Below are positions 6,528 to 14,615 of a stretch of 15,796 nucleotides of DNA, in pieces. Both the position numbers and the translations under genes were made by a program. The stretch is taken from assembly GCA_047629355.1 (NCBI GenBank), contig JBLHWU010000156.1, forward strand, positions 1 through 15,796. Direction: 5' to 3'. Origin of the DNA: CAYUNA01 sp047629355. Lineage in GTDB: Bacteria > Bacteroidota > Bacteroidia > Chitinophagales > Saprospiraceae. The first letter of the stretch is position 1. The number at the start of each line of letters is the position of its first letter. A model generated the notes under the pieces. It searched no databases, was not told where the DNA came from, and saw only the letters and a program-made list of their open reading frames with translations.

Positions 6528-7841
6528 TCATTCAAGAAAATAAGTAATCACTTTATCCATTGCAATTTCTAAATGAGCAATCGACACTGCCGTGTAAACA
6601 ATTCTAAAAAGCCCCTTTTTTTGATGTTGAAAACCAATACCTGGAGTCAACAGCACGCCCGTGTTTTTATAAATATCAAGCCAAAGCTGTTCTTCTCCTT
6701 TGGCATCATTGGTTTTCAAATATTTAGAAAAATCCACCCAAACAAATAGACTTCCTCGACTTGGGACATAAGGCACATCGAGTTTCTTTAAGGCTTTTAT
6801 CACCAATTTATAACTTTGATTGAGTCGCTTTTTATTTTCCTGAATGTACCCTTCAACAAAATCAGTATCTTTCAACATCTCCCCTATCATCCATTGTGTA
6901 ATATTGGAAACTAGGTGAGGAATATTCATATTGGTAAGTCCCGTCATAAACGCCTCGTTTAAGGAATGTACAACGCCAAACCGCAATCCTGACATGGCAA
7001 AATCTTTGGAAAATGCATACCAAAGATGTAAATAATCGCTTTTTAATTCGTGCATGATGGTCGCAAAAGAAGCATAATCTCCTTCGTGACGATAATCTTC
7101 TTGTAGTTCCGCATCTTGTGTATCAATCAACGAAAGTCCATAGATTTCATTGACAATTAAGTGAACTTTATGTTGAATGCACCAATTTGCAAACTGTTTC
7201 AATTCCTGTGTGGTATACATACACCCCGTTGGATTGTCTGGAGAAGTAATCAGTAAGATTTTAAAACATTTACCTTTTGCCATTAACGCGGACCATGCTT
7301 TATCTAATAATTCAATGTTGACAGGTCCTTGCGCACCAACCTCTTCTAGTTCAAAATGTGTCTGCAAATCATAGCGCTCTATTCCACTTTTTATACCGAG
7401 GTCTTTGGTATACATTGGATAAGAAGGCGCAGGAATCACCACAACATCATTTGGATTAGCCAAAACGAATGAACTGACTTCAATAATGGCAGATGCTCCT
7501 GCTGAAAAGCCAATCGTATCGGCAGAAATGGGACATTTACAGAGATATTGTTCCATAAATTTCGCCACCTCCATTCTCACCTCTGGATGCCCTAAAAGCT
7601 GGGTGTAATTCATTACCCAATCAGGCATTTCCTGCTGTTGAATAATCGAAGTTAGTTTGTTTTTAATGATTGAACTGGTCAAGCTATTCTCCGCAACATT
7701 CAATGGGAATGTACCATTTGGATTTTCTTTTGGACAATATAAATTTTGACTTGCTTCCATAAAGATGTCAAAATCTATTCTTGCTGGATTTGTTGCCAAT
7801 GCTTTTCCTCGGGAAGATAAGCTGGAATAAGAGTGGCTCAT
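6528..7841 (-). CDS. PLP-dependent class I/II aminotransferase, ACC-synthase-like
   Basis: A 437-residue fold-type I PLP enzyme of the aspartate aminotransferase superfamily, resembling the 1-aminocyclopropane-1-carboxylate synthase branch in its NVAENSL motif and overall layout. Numbered from the ATG at 7841: NVAENSL (48-54) near the substrate site, SAGASAI (113-119) for the phosphate group, SPDNPTG (200-206) with N203, the Schiff-base lysine K279 in FSKDFAMSGLRFG, and the carboxylate-binding arginine R413 in LFRIVYTA. The residue that normally contacts the pyridine nitrogen, Asp in DEIY, is Asn231 here (VNEIYGLS). The open frame extends to a TTG at 7886, but the ATG at 7841 fits the family better (MSHSYSSLSSRG). 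It is a lone gene, convergent with the LacI-type regulator, with no clear tie to the sugar genes. The true substrate cannot be read from the sequence. Confidence 0.9.
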   Translation of the reverse strand: MSHSYSSLSSRGKALATNPARIDFDIFMEASQNLYCPKENPNGTFPLNVAENSLTSSIIKNKLTSIIQQQEMPDWVMNYTQLLGHPEVRMEVAKFMEQYLCKCPISADTIGFSAGASAIIEVSSFVLANPNDVVVIPAPSYPMYTKDLGIKSGIERYDLQTHFELEEVGAQGPVNIELLDKAWSALMAKGKCFKILLITSPDNPTGCMYTTQELKQFANWCIQHKVHLIVNEIYGLSLIDTQDAELQEDYRHEGDYASFATIMHELKSDYLHLWYAFSKDFAMSGLRFGVVHSLNEAFMTGLTNMNIPHLVSNITQWMIGEMLKDTDFVEGYIQENKKRLNQSYKLVIKALKKLDVPYVPSRGSLFVWVDFSKYLKTNDAKGEEQLWLDIYKNTGVLLTPGIGFQHQKKGLFRIVYTAVSIAHLEIAMDKVITYFLE

Positions 7842-8196
7842 ATTGTACTTTTTTAATGCCTTTAAGGAATGAGAATTAAAAATCAAAAGTTCTCTGTTTT
7901 TTTGAACCTGGGTAATAAGTCTAATTAAAAAAGAGGTTGCGAAAATATAGGAAAATAGGATTCATTTTATTCAAAATAGTCAGAACTTTTATTAAAAAAG
8001 TGGATAAGTCAAGCTTAGGTACTGACTGGTAGTTGTTTATAAAAAATGCTGTGGGAGATTTTTAGCTCTTGTTGAGCTGTATCCTAGGTCAAGGAAATTT
8101 ATGAAATGATGGAGATTTCTAAACTGACGTTGTATGCTTATGTTAGATAAAGTCAAAATGAAAACGTTGGAAGACCGCACTATTTTTGCTCGTAAG

Positions 8197-8227
8197 TTGT
8201 TAACTTAATCTAAAATAGTTACATTTG
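8197..8227 (+). promoter_or_regulatory. Promoter of the membrane regulator gene
   Basis: TTG at 8197-8199 and TACATTTG at 8220-8227 match the Bacteroidota -33 and -7 consensus, with a 20-bp spacer. This is the best-formed promoter in the window. Transcription would begin at about 8233, a few bases before the palindrome, leaving a leader of about 230 nt before the proposed TTG start at 8461. Confidence 0.6.
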
Positions 8228-8240
8228 AGAGTAAATGACT

Positions 8241-8358
8241 ACTAAGTAGCTATTCAAGTTAATAGTGTCGAATAGCATTTGGATGAGTTTTGAATTTGTA
8301 CTTCGTTAAAAATACTCGCCAAATCATCCGACAGTATTAACTTGAATAACTATTAAGT
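8241..8358. repeat. 118-bp imperfect palindrome, MITE-like or leader hairpin
   Basis: The outer 30 bases of each arm (8241-8270 and 8329-8358) match at 26 of 30 positions when one is reverse-complemented. They include a perfect 14-bp core, TATTCAAGTTAATA at 8251-8264, against TATTAACTTGAATA at 8335-8348. Pairing continues inward less perfectly (ATTTGG, GAGT) to a GTAC at 8298-8301, exactly at the centre. Both arms would lie in the transcribed leader of the regulator gene. No target-site duplication was found, so a mobile origin is unproven. Confidence 0.75.
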
Positions 8359-8460
8359 AACGGTAAAAAAAGAGCGACCTATTTGCGAGAAGCAATTTTT
8401 TCCTCATTCCTAAGCGGTCTAACTCCTATCGAAATATACTATACTAATCCGTTATTCACT

Positions 8461-11178
8461 TTGAATAAATTTTTTAAATATCTTTTTTTTATAATTGGAT
8501 TTCCAACATTTTTATACGGTCGGGAAGTTCCAAAAATTATTCATTTTCAGCGAAATGACTACCAAGCCGCGCACCAAAATTGGATGATTACACAAGATTG
8601 CGAAGGCTTTTTATTTGTAGCCAATTCAGACGGAGTTTTAATTTTTAATGGCTTTCAGTGGCAAAAAATTCCCTTACCTCGCAATCAAGAACCTCGCGCT
8701 GTTTTTCATGGCGAAGACTGCCATATCTACGTTGGTGGCTATGAATGCTTTGGCTACATTGATATGGAAAATCGCAACGAACCGAAGTACGTAGCCGTAG
8801 CTGATTCCATTTTAAAAAATACAAATCAGGAAATTTGGAACATCTTTGGCAGCCAGCAAAAAATGCTTTTTCAGTCATTTTCCGATTTATTTCAATACGA
8901 TTATCAAACGATTAAAAAAGTGGATTTGCCTGGCAATGTCGTACTCGGAAAAGTAGCTGCCCAGCGTTTTTACATTCCAAAAGTAGCGCAAGGATTGTAT
9001 GAATTTGATAATGAAATTAGAGAAATTGCAATCGCTAATACTTTGCCAGTTAATTCAAAAATAGCGGCACTTGCGGAAGCGCCTGATGTCAAGGATTTAT
9101 TGGTGGGTACTCAGAATCACGGATTATTTTTAATAACCGAAAATCAGGTGACTCCACTTGATTCGGAATTTAACAATCTTCTAAAAAGGGAGCAAATTAA
9201 TAAAATAGTACGCCTCAAAAATGGGGATTATACCATCGGAACAATTTTGAACGGCCTTTATATTACTTCTGATTTACAGACTATTAAATACCATATTAAT
9301 CAATTAAATGGCTTATCCAATAACACCGTTTTATCGCTTTTTGAAGATAAAAATAACAACCTTTGGGTTGGGATGGACAAGGGCTTAGATTTACTAATGT
9401 TGAGCAATCCAATTGATTTTTATTATGATATTCAAGGAAAATTAGGTAACGTTTTTACTTCCATTGACTATCAAAATAAGCTGTATCTTGGTACGAATCA
9501 AGGTGCTTTTGTGCAAGGTAACGATGGAGAATATCAATTGATTAAAAATTCACAAGGGCAAGTTTGGTCATTTTTAGAAGCGGATGGAAACTTGCTGTGT
9601 GGACATAATACAGGGACTTTTCAAATTAAAAAGGAGGAGTTCATTAAAGTATCCGACGTGGCGGGCGGTTGGTGGATGTATCCAATTGGGAAGCATCGAA
9701 TCTTACAGGCTACTTATAATGGATTGATAGTTTTAAAAAAAGAAAATGACGCTTGGGTATTTGAGAAAAAAGTGAAAAATGGTGATTTATTGATGACGAA
9801 TTTTTTACTGCAAGGCAATAGGCTCACTGGCTATCATTCCAATTATGGCATCGCGATTTTAAAATTATCTGACGATTTTTCCGAAGTTTTGGAGACTAAT
9901 ATTATTAATAAAAAAGACGGAGTTAATTTTCTGGATGACGTTCAGTTACTCAATGGCGATGAAGAGGTTTTTATTCGACAAAATAATCATCATTTTTGGG
10001 TGGTTGCGGATACTTTACAAAAATTCAATTCTGCAAAATGGAAAACGTCGATTAGTGACCAATTGAAAGCCTCTTTGAGATTTCACAGTGTGAAACGAAA
10101 AATGATTGGTGTAGAAGGTATCTTTCCATCCAGTTTTTATCGGGTGTCGCCGGATAGAACAGATTATATTTTTGCGATTGATAAAGGATACATTCGTGTA
10201 CCAACTTCTTGGACTTCCACCAGCCATTTATCCGATAATCCAAGCGTCGATTATGTTACCATTAATGAGGAAATTTTGCTCAGGGACAGAAATAAATTTG
10301 TAGAAAAATTAGAGTTGACTTCTACCGAAAATGACCTGACGGTTTATCTAAAAACCAGTAGCGACATGTGTGTTGCTCAAACTAATTTTGAATATATGCT
10401 ACAAGGTTGGGATGACCGACGGCATCTAGTTCCTAAAGATGGAGTTATCAAATTTTACAACTTAAAAGGTGGAGATTATCGACTGTTAATTATCTCTGCG
10501 ATGAATGCTCCAGGTTTTCCAAATCTTGATTCCTCAAGTGAATTACTTCAGTTTTCTATTCAACCGCATTGGTATGAATCTTGGATTGGCGGTATTTTAT
10601 ATAGTGGAATTATTTTGTTATTAATTTTATTTCTAAACTTCCGACAAAAGCGAAAACTTAAAAAGCAAGCATTAAAACTAAAAGCAGAAAAGGAAAAGGA
10701 ATTGGAATCAGAACGTATCCGATCTAAAAATAAGACGCTTGAACAAGAATTATTGTACAAATCAAAAATGCTCGCCAATAGTACCATGACGCTGATTCAA
10801 AAAAATAAGATGCTGAATCAGGTGAAAGATTTTATTCAAGAAGAAGCCAACAGCGGTTCGGTGAAGGGTTTGAAAAAACAGAAGATTTTTAACCTCATTG
10901 ACCGAAATATCAACAGTGATCAGGATTGGGAAATCTTTGAAAAAAACTTTGCTGCTGTTCACCGTGATTTTTTAGATACGCTCCAAGCTAATTTTCCAGA
11001 TATGACCGCCGGAGAACTTCGCCTCGCCGCTTACATTCGTCTCAACCTCTCTTCCAAGGAAATTTCACCCCTCTTAAATATTTCTCTTCGCTCTGTCGAG
11101 AACAAAAGATACCGTCTTCGCAAACGCATGAACGTTTCTAAAGAAGATAGCCTCAAAGATTACTTGATGAGGTTGTAA
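8461..11178 (+). CDS. Membrane-bound one-component regulator: propeller sensor, triple-tyrosine domain, TM, coiled coil, LuxR-type HTH
   Basis: A 905-residue sensor-regulator of the kind that precedes susC/susD genes in many Bacteroidota. The start chosen is TTG at 8461, giving a clean signal peptide (MNKFFKYLFFIIGFPTFLYG). The frame is open upstream to another TTG at 8383, and no ATG occurs before the propeller. Residues about 30-600 form the periplasmic beta-propeller sensor with Reg_prop repeats (GFLFVANSDGVLIFNG; NNLWVGMDKGLDLL). Residues about 625-700 are the triple-tyrosine (Y_Y_Y) domain (FEYMLQGW, KFYNLKGGDYRL). One transmembrane helix follows at 709-727, then a charged coiled coil at about 730-790, then a LuxR/GerE-type helix-turn-helix at about 849-905 (LSSKEISPLLNISLRSVENK). 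There is no histidine kinase or receiver domain, so sensing and DNA binding are on one chain. It likely senses an oligosaccharide in the periplasm and activates the susC/susD genes 367 bp downstream. Confidence 0.9.
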   Translation: MNKFFKYLFFIIGFPTFLYGREVPKIIHFQRNDYQAAHQNWMITQDCEGFLFVANSDGVLIFNGFQWQKIPLPRNQEPRAVFHGEDCHIYVGGYECFGYIDMENRNEPKYVAVADSILKNTNQEIWNIFGSQQKMLFQSFSDLFQYDYQTIKKVDLPGNVVLGKVAAQRFYIPKVAQGLYEFDNEIREIAIANTLPVNSKIAALAEAPDVKDLLVGTQNHGLFLITENQVTPLDSEFNNLLKREQINKIVRLKNGDYTIGTILNGLYITSDLQTIKYHINQLNGLSNNTVLSLFEDKNNNLWVGMDKGLDLLMLSNPIDFYYDIQGKLGNVFTSIDYQNKLYLGTNQGAFVQGNDGEYQLIKNSQGQVWSFLEADGNLLCGHNTGTFQIKKEEFIKVSDVAGGWWMYPIGKHRILQATYNGLIVLKKENDAWVFEKKVKNGDLLMTNFLLQGNRLTGYHSNYGIAILKLSDDFSEVLETNIINKKDGVNFLDDVQLLNGDEEVFIRQNNHHFWVVADTLQKFNSAKWKTSISDQLKASLRFHSVKRKMIGVEGIFPSSFYRVSPDRTDYIFAIDKGYIRVPTSWTSTSHLSDNPSVDYVTINEEILLRDRNKFVEKLELTSTENDLTVYLKTSSDMCVAQTNFEYMLQGWDDRRHLVPKDGVIKFYNLKGGDYRLLIISAMNAPGFPNLDSSSELLQFSIQPHWYESWIGGILYSGIILLLILFLNFRQKRKLKKQALKLKAEKEKELESERIRSKNKTLEQELLYKSKMLANSTMTLIQKNKMLNQVKDFIQEEANSGSVKGLKKQKIFNLIDRNINSDQDWEIFEKNFAAVHRDFLDTLQANFPDMTAGELRLAAYIRLNLSSKEISPLLNISLRSVENKRYRLRKRMNVSKEDSLKDYLMRL

Positions 11179-11545
11179 TTTTAGATTCCCCTTCTTTTTT
11201 TAATTATAATTTTTCAATATAAAGATATAACTAATTGATTATAAAAAATTTATATATTTAATTTAAAATGAAAAAAAATTGATTTTTTTAATAGAAAAAT
11301 GCAATGATGAGTTAATTGTGAGGTGCAAAAAAGCAAGATAAAGAGCGATTTAGAAATATTTATCCTAAAAACCCTATAAATTTGCAAAGCATTACTCACG
11401 TTGAAACAACTTGGAACTGAAAGCAAACCATTTTCTATAAACGTTACAATGAATACTTACAATAACTACTTTTTTTAAAATTCTGTGCTTTCCAATTCTA
11501 AGTTTTTCTTCTGGTACTTAACTAATTAATGAAATACCAAATTGT
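11179..11545 (+). other. Leader and promoter region of the susC/susD genes
   Basis: These 367 bp hold no gene. A -7 match, TAAATTTG, lies at 11377-11384 without a good -33 partner, as expected for an activator-dependent promoter; it would leave a leader of about 155 nt. Just after the regulator gene the sequence is extremely AT-rich, with A and T runs (about 11270-11290) that could form a weak terminator hairpin. The regulator's binding site could not be identified. Confidence 0.45.
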
Positions 11546-14524
11546 ATGAAACAACACTTCTACTCGTACTGGACTGTATACCTACTTATGTTTTTGGGTA
11601 ACCTTTCTTTTGCTCAAAAAAACACGTTTACAGGAATTGTTACTGATGGGGAAACTAAAGAACCATTGATTGGCGTTACCATTCTAGTGAAAGGAACTAT
11701 CACGGGCACGGCTACCGAATATGATGGTTCTTACGAAATCCAAGCCAATTCTGGCGATACTTTACAATTTAGTTATACTGGTTTTCAGCCCCTTTCATTT
11801 CCACTTGGCGTTAGTTTGGTCAATGATGTAAATCTTGATACAGATAGTGAAATTCTGGATGAAGTCGTGGTCATTGGCTATGGAACGATTCGAAAAAGTG
11901 ACCTGACAGGTTCGGTCTCCAGCGTAAAATCTGAAGATCTGATTAAAGTTCCTGCATCCAATGCAGTGCAAGCTTTACAGGGAAAAGTAGCTGGATTACA
12001 GATTTTAAGTACCAGTGGTAATCCTGGTGCAGACCCAGTTGTGCGGCTGCGAGGAGTGACTACTTTAAATAACAATAATCCGATTGCAGTGATTGATGGG
12101 GTGATTACGGATGTTGGGGCAATTTCCTTGCTGAATCCGAATGACATTGCCTCTATGGAGGTTTTGAAAGATGCATCAGCTTCCGCAATTTATGGGTCGC
12201 GAGGTGCAGCGGGAGTCATTATTGTGACGACTAAAAAAGGAGTAAGTGGCGAAAATCGAATTAGTGTTTCTATTGAACGCAGCGTAGAATCGGTTGCGAA
12301 TCGCATTGATGTGATGACGGGTCGCGAATTTGCAACGTATCTCAATGTAATTACGCCAGGTACCTATAACAATCTAGACGTATTGCCAGAGACCGATTGG
12401 CAGGATTTGGTTTTTCAAGAGAATGCTACAATCACTAACGCCAATTTATCTATTAGCGGTGGTTCTGAAAAAGCAACTTATTACTTCGGTTTGGGCTATT
12501 TTGGACAAGAAGGTGTATTGCCAAAATCTGGCTTAGACCGTTTAACCGGAAAGCTAAATACTGGTTATAATTTATCAAAAAATATCAAAGTCGGATTGGA
12601 TTTTTCTGTCCAGTTAAGTGAAAAAGACAATGCGCCGGGCGTAATTAATACTTCTTTGCAGGCTTGGCCAATTGATACGCCTTTTCAAGCGGACGGTGAA
12701 ACATTTGCGGAAGTAAATGGTGGAAATCCTTTAGCAGCTATCGAATTTACCAATAGTACGACCAAACGGTTGCGCAGTTTGGGTAACTTGTATGCGTCGA
12801 TTAATTTCTTAAAAGTTTTTACGTTTAAATCAAGCGTACAATTTGATTACGATGAAGGTAAATCCCGAAATTTCAGCCCGAAATTTTTCGTCGGTCCTTT
12901 GCAGCAAAACGAAATGAACGATTTATCTTACAATATAGGTACGGGTACTTCCGTCATTTATGAAAATACCCTGTCCTACAATCAGGATTTGGGCAAACAT
13001 GGGATTTCGGCTTTGGTCGGTTATTCGGCACAAGATGCCCGAAATGAATTTTTAAATGGTCGCACCGAAGGTTTATTGCGCGAGAGCGAGTTATTTCGTT
13101 ATCTCAATTCTGGACAAGAAGAATTTGAACGGGTTGATAATAATTTCGGACGTTCTACTTTGATTTCTTATTTGGGTCGAGTAAATTACAATTTCGATAG
13201 CCGATACTTATTCACCGCTTCGCTTCGACGCGATGGTTCAAGTAAATTTGGTCCAGAAAATAAGTACGGTAATTTTCCAAGTGCAGCTCTTGGTTGGAAT
13301 GTCCACAATGAAGGTTTTTTTGCCAAAGGCGGTATTTTAAATCGCCTGAAAGTACGCGGTAGTTGGGGGATTATTGGAAACGAAAAAATTGATGGTAATG
13401 CCCAATATGCTTTAATCGTTCCAGGTACAGATGCTGTTTTCGGAGAAGATGAAGGACAAGTACCGGGCGCAACTTTTCAGGGTGGTGGCAATCCATTATT
13501 GAAATGGGAGGAAACTCGTCAAATCAATATCGGGGTAGATTTGGGTTTATTGGAGGACAAATTAATAATTGAAGCAGATTATTATGTCAAAAAGACCGAT
13601 GACATTCTTGTACCCTTAGAACCAATTGGTTACACAGGAATTGGCTCATTTAGAAGTATTTTTTACAATGCCGCCAATGTAGAAAATAAAGGCTTTGAAT
13701 GGAATGTTTCTTACCGCAACAGAGTTGGGGAAATTTCTTATCGCGTTGGCTTTTTGGGAACGACAGTTCAGAATAAAGTGACAGATATTGGGCAAGGTCT
13801 GGGTGCAGATTCCTTATTAGTTGGTGGAAATTTAGGAAATGGACAACGAGTATCACAAACTACCGTAGGTCAACCAATCGGTTATTTCTTTGGTTATGAG
13901 GTGGAAGGTGTTTTTCAAACACCCGAAGAATTAGCCAGTAATGCGTCATTTTTTGGACAAGAAGTGGGCGATTTACGTTACCGTGATATCAATAATGATG
14001 GCGTTATCACTACGGGTGATCGAACGATTATTGGTAGCTCTATTCCAGATTTCATCTACGGTTTTAATATAGAAATTGGTTATAAATCTTTTACCCTGTC
14101 CGCTGATTTTCAAGGACAAATGGGAAATGAAATTTATAATGGGAAACAAGCCGTTCGCTCCACAACTTTAAATTACGAAGATAAATATAACAACTTTTGG
14201 AACGGTCCAGGTACTTCTAATACTACGCCAAGACCTTCAAATACGGGTGGAAATTTCTTGCCTTCAGAATACTATATAGAGGACGGCTCATTTTTCCGAT
14301 TGCGAACCTTGACTTTAAATTATTCCTTGCCATCAAACTTAACCCAAAAGTTGAAAATCAACAATTCCAACATTTACGTGCGGGCGACCAACTTGTTTAC
14401 CGCAACTGATTATACAGGATATTCACCAGAAATTGGAGCAGGAAGTGCCGTAGATGGAGTAATTGACCGAGGTGTTTATCCAGTAACTAGAGCATTTACG
14501 GTAGGTTTGAATGCTAATTTTTAA
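11546..14524 (+). CDS. susC-like: SusC/RagA-family TonB-dependent outer-membrane transporter
   Basis: A 992-residue outer-membrane transporter that imports oligosaccharides using energy from TonB, acting with its SusD partner. It has a signal peptide (residues 1-24, ending SFAQ) and a carboxypeptidase-D-regulatory-like domain at about 27-100 (GIVTDGETKEPLIGVTILVKG). A TonB-box-like stretch, LDEVVVIGYG, is at 104-113. The plug domain at about 115-232 has the signatures LQGKVAGLQI, VRLRGVTTLNNNNPIAVIDG and the ending SAIYGSRGAAGVIIVTTKKG. The 22-strand barrel fills the rest, including the family motif RDINNDGVITTGDRTIIG, and ends in an aromatic residue (VGLNANF). Length is normal and the frame is intact. 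The ATG at 11546 directly precedes the signal peptide. The neighbouring regulator and SusD gene mark this as a polysaccharide utilisation locus. The glycan cannot be named without the enzymes beyond the window. Confidence 0.96.
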   Translation: MKQHFYSYWTVYLLMFLGNLSFAQKNTFTGIVTDGETKEPLIGVTILVKGTITGTATEYDGSYEIQANSGDTLQFSYTGFQPLSFPLGVSLVNDVNLDTDSEILDEVVVIGYGTIRKSDLTGSVSSVKSEDLIKVPASNAVQALQGKVAGLQILSTSGNPGADPVVRLRGVTTLNNNNPIAVIDGVITDVGAISLLNPNDIASMEVLKDASASAIYGSRGAAGVIIVTTKKGVSGENRISVSIERSVESVANRIDVMTGREFATYLNVITPGTYNNLDVLPETDWQDLVFQENATITNANLSISGGSEKATYYFGLGYFGQEGVLPKSGLDRLTGKLNTGYNLSKNIKVGLDFSVQLSEKDNAPGVINTSLQAWPIDTPFQADGETFAEVNGGNPLAAIEFTNSTTKRLRSLGNLYASINFLKVFTFKSSVQFDYDEGKSRNFSPKFFVGPLQQNEMNDLSYNIGTGTSVIYENTLSYNQDLGKHGISALVGYSAQDARNEFLNGRTEGLLRESELFRYLNSGQEEFERVDNNFGRSTLISYLGRVNYNFDSRYLFTASLRRDGSSKFGPENKYGNFPSAALGWNVHNEGFFAKGGILNRLKVRGSWGIIGNEKIDGNAQYALIVPGTDAVFGEDEGQVPGATFQGGGNPLLKWEETRQINIGVDLGLLEDKLIIEADYYVKKTDDILVPLEPIGYTGIGSFRSIFYNAANVENKGFEWNVSYRNRVGEISYRVGFLGTTVQNKVTDIGQGLGADSLLVGGNLGNGQRVSQTTVGQPIGYFFGYEVEGVFQTPEELASNASFFGQEVGDLRYRDINNDGVITTGDRTIIGSSIPDFIYGFNIEIGYKSFTLSADFQGQMGNEIYNGKQAVRSTTLNYEDKYNNFWNGPGTSNTTPRPSNTGGNFLPSEYYIEDGSFFRLRTLTLNYSLPSNLTQKLKINNSNIYVRATNLFTATDYTGYSPEIGAGSAVDGVIDRGVYPVTRAFTVGLNANF

Positions 14525-14568
14525 AAGCCACAAAATCACTAAATAAAAAAGTGAAATCCAGAAAATTA

Positions 14569-14599
14569 GGTAGTAGATACCTTTAGGGTATCCGTTACC
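14569..14599 (+). promoter_or_regulatory. Hairpin in the susC-susD intergenic region
   Basis: The arms GGTAGTAGATACC (14569-14581) and GGTATCCGTTACC (14587-14599) pair over 13 positions, with 10 Watson-Crick pairs, two G-U pairs and one mismatch, around a TTTAG loop. It lies 16 nt upstream of the susD ATG. No U-run follows, so it is not a standard terminator. It may mark an RNA processing or stability boundary that sets the ratio of the two proteins (inference). A weaker 5-bp repeat (TCACT, AGTGA) sits just before it at 14536-14554. Confidence 0.55.
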
Positions 14600-14615
14600 T
14601 GAATAACTAAAAAAT

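Larger units (their letters stand above)
7842..8460. other. Long intergenic region with promoter and large palindrome
   Basis: These 619 bp lie between the divergent aminotransferase and regulator genes. No convincing gene is seen; the longest plausible small frame is 24 codons (8134-8208) with nothing recognisable. A small perfect repeat, AGCTC-TTGTT-GAGCT, occurs at about 8064-8078. The right half holds a promoter (8197-8227) and a 118-bp imperfect palindrome (8241-8358). No exact TAnnTTTG was found for the aminotransferase gene on the minus strand. Confidence 0.6.

Noticed and set aside
8064..8078. AGCTC-TTGTT-GAGCT inverted repeat
   Set aside because: A five-base stem with no U-run and no link to a start codon; it is expected by chance in a region this long.
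8134..8208. 24-codon open frame (starting MLMLDKVKMKTLEDRT) upstream of the regulator promoter
   Set aside because: Too short, no recognisable similarity, no promoter, and it overlaps the -33 region. It could be a remnant of an older gene but nothing supports it.
11270..11293. A-run and T-run hairpin after the membrane regulator gene as a terminator
   Set aside because: The stem would be only A-T pairs in a very AT-rich stretch, so it cannot be told apart from background.
11529..11549. Six-codon ATG frame (MKYQIV) whose TGA overlaps the susC ATG as ATGA
   Set aside because: Such short overlaps arise often by chance in AT-rich DNA. No regulatory codons are present and the susC start does not need it.
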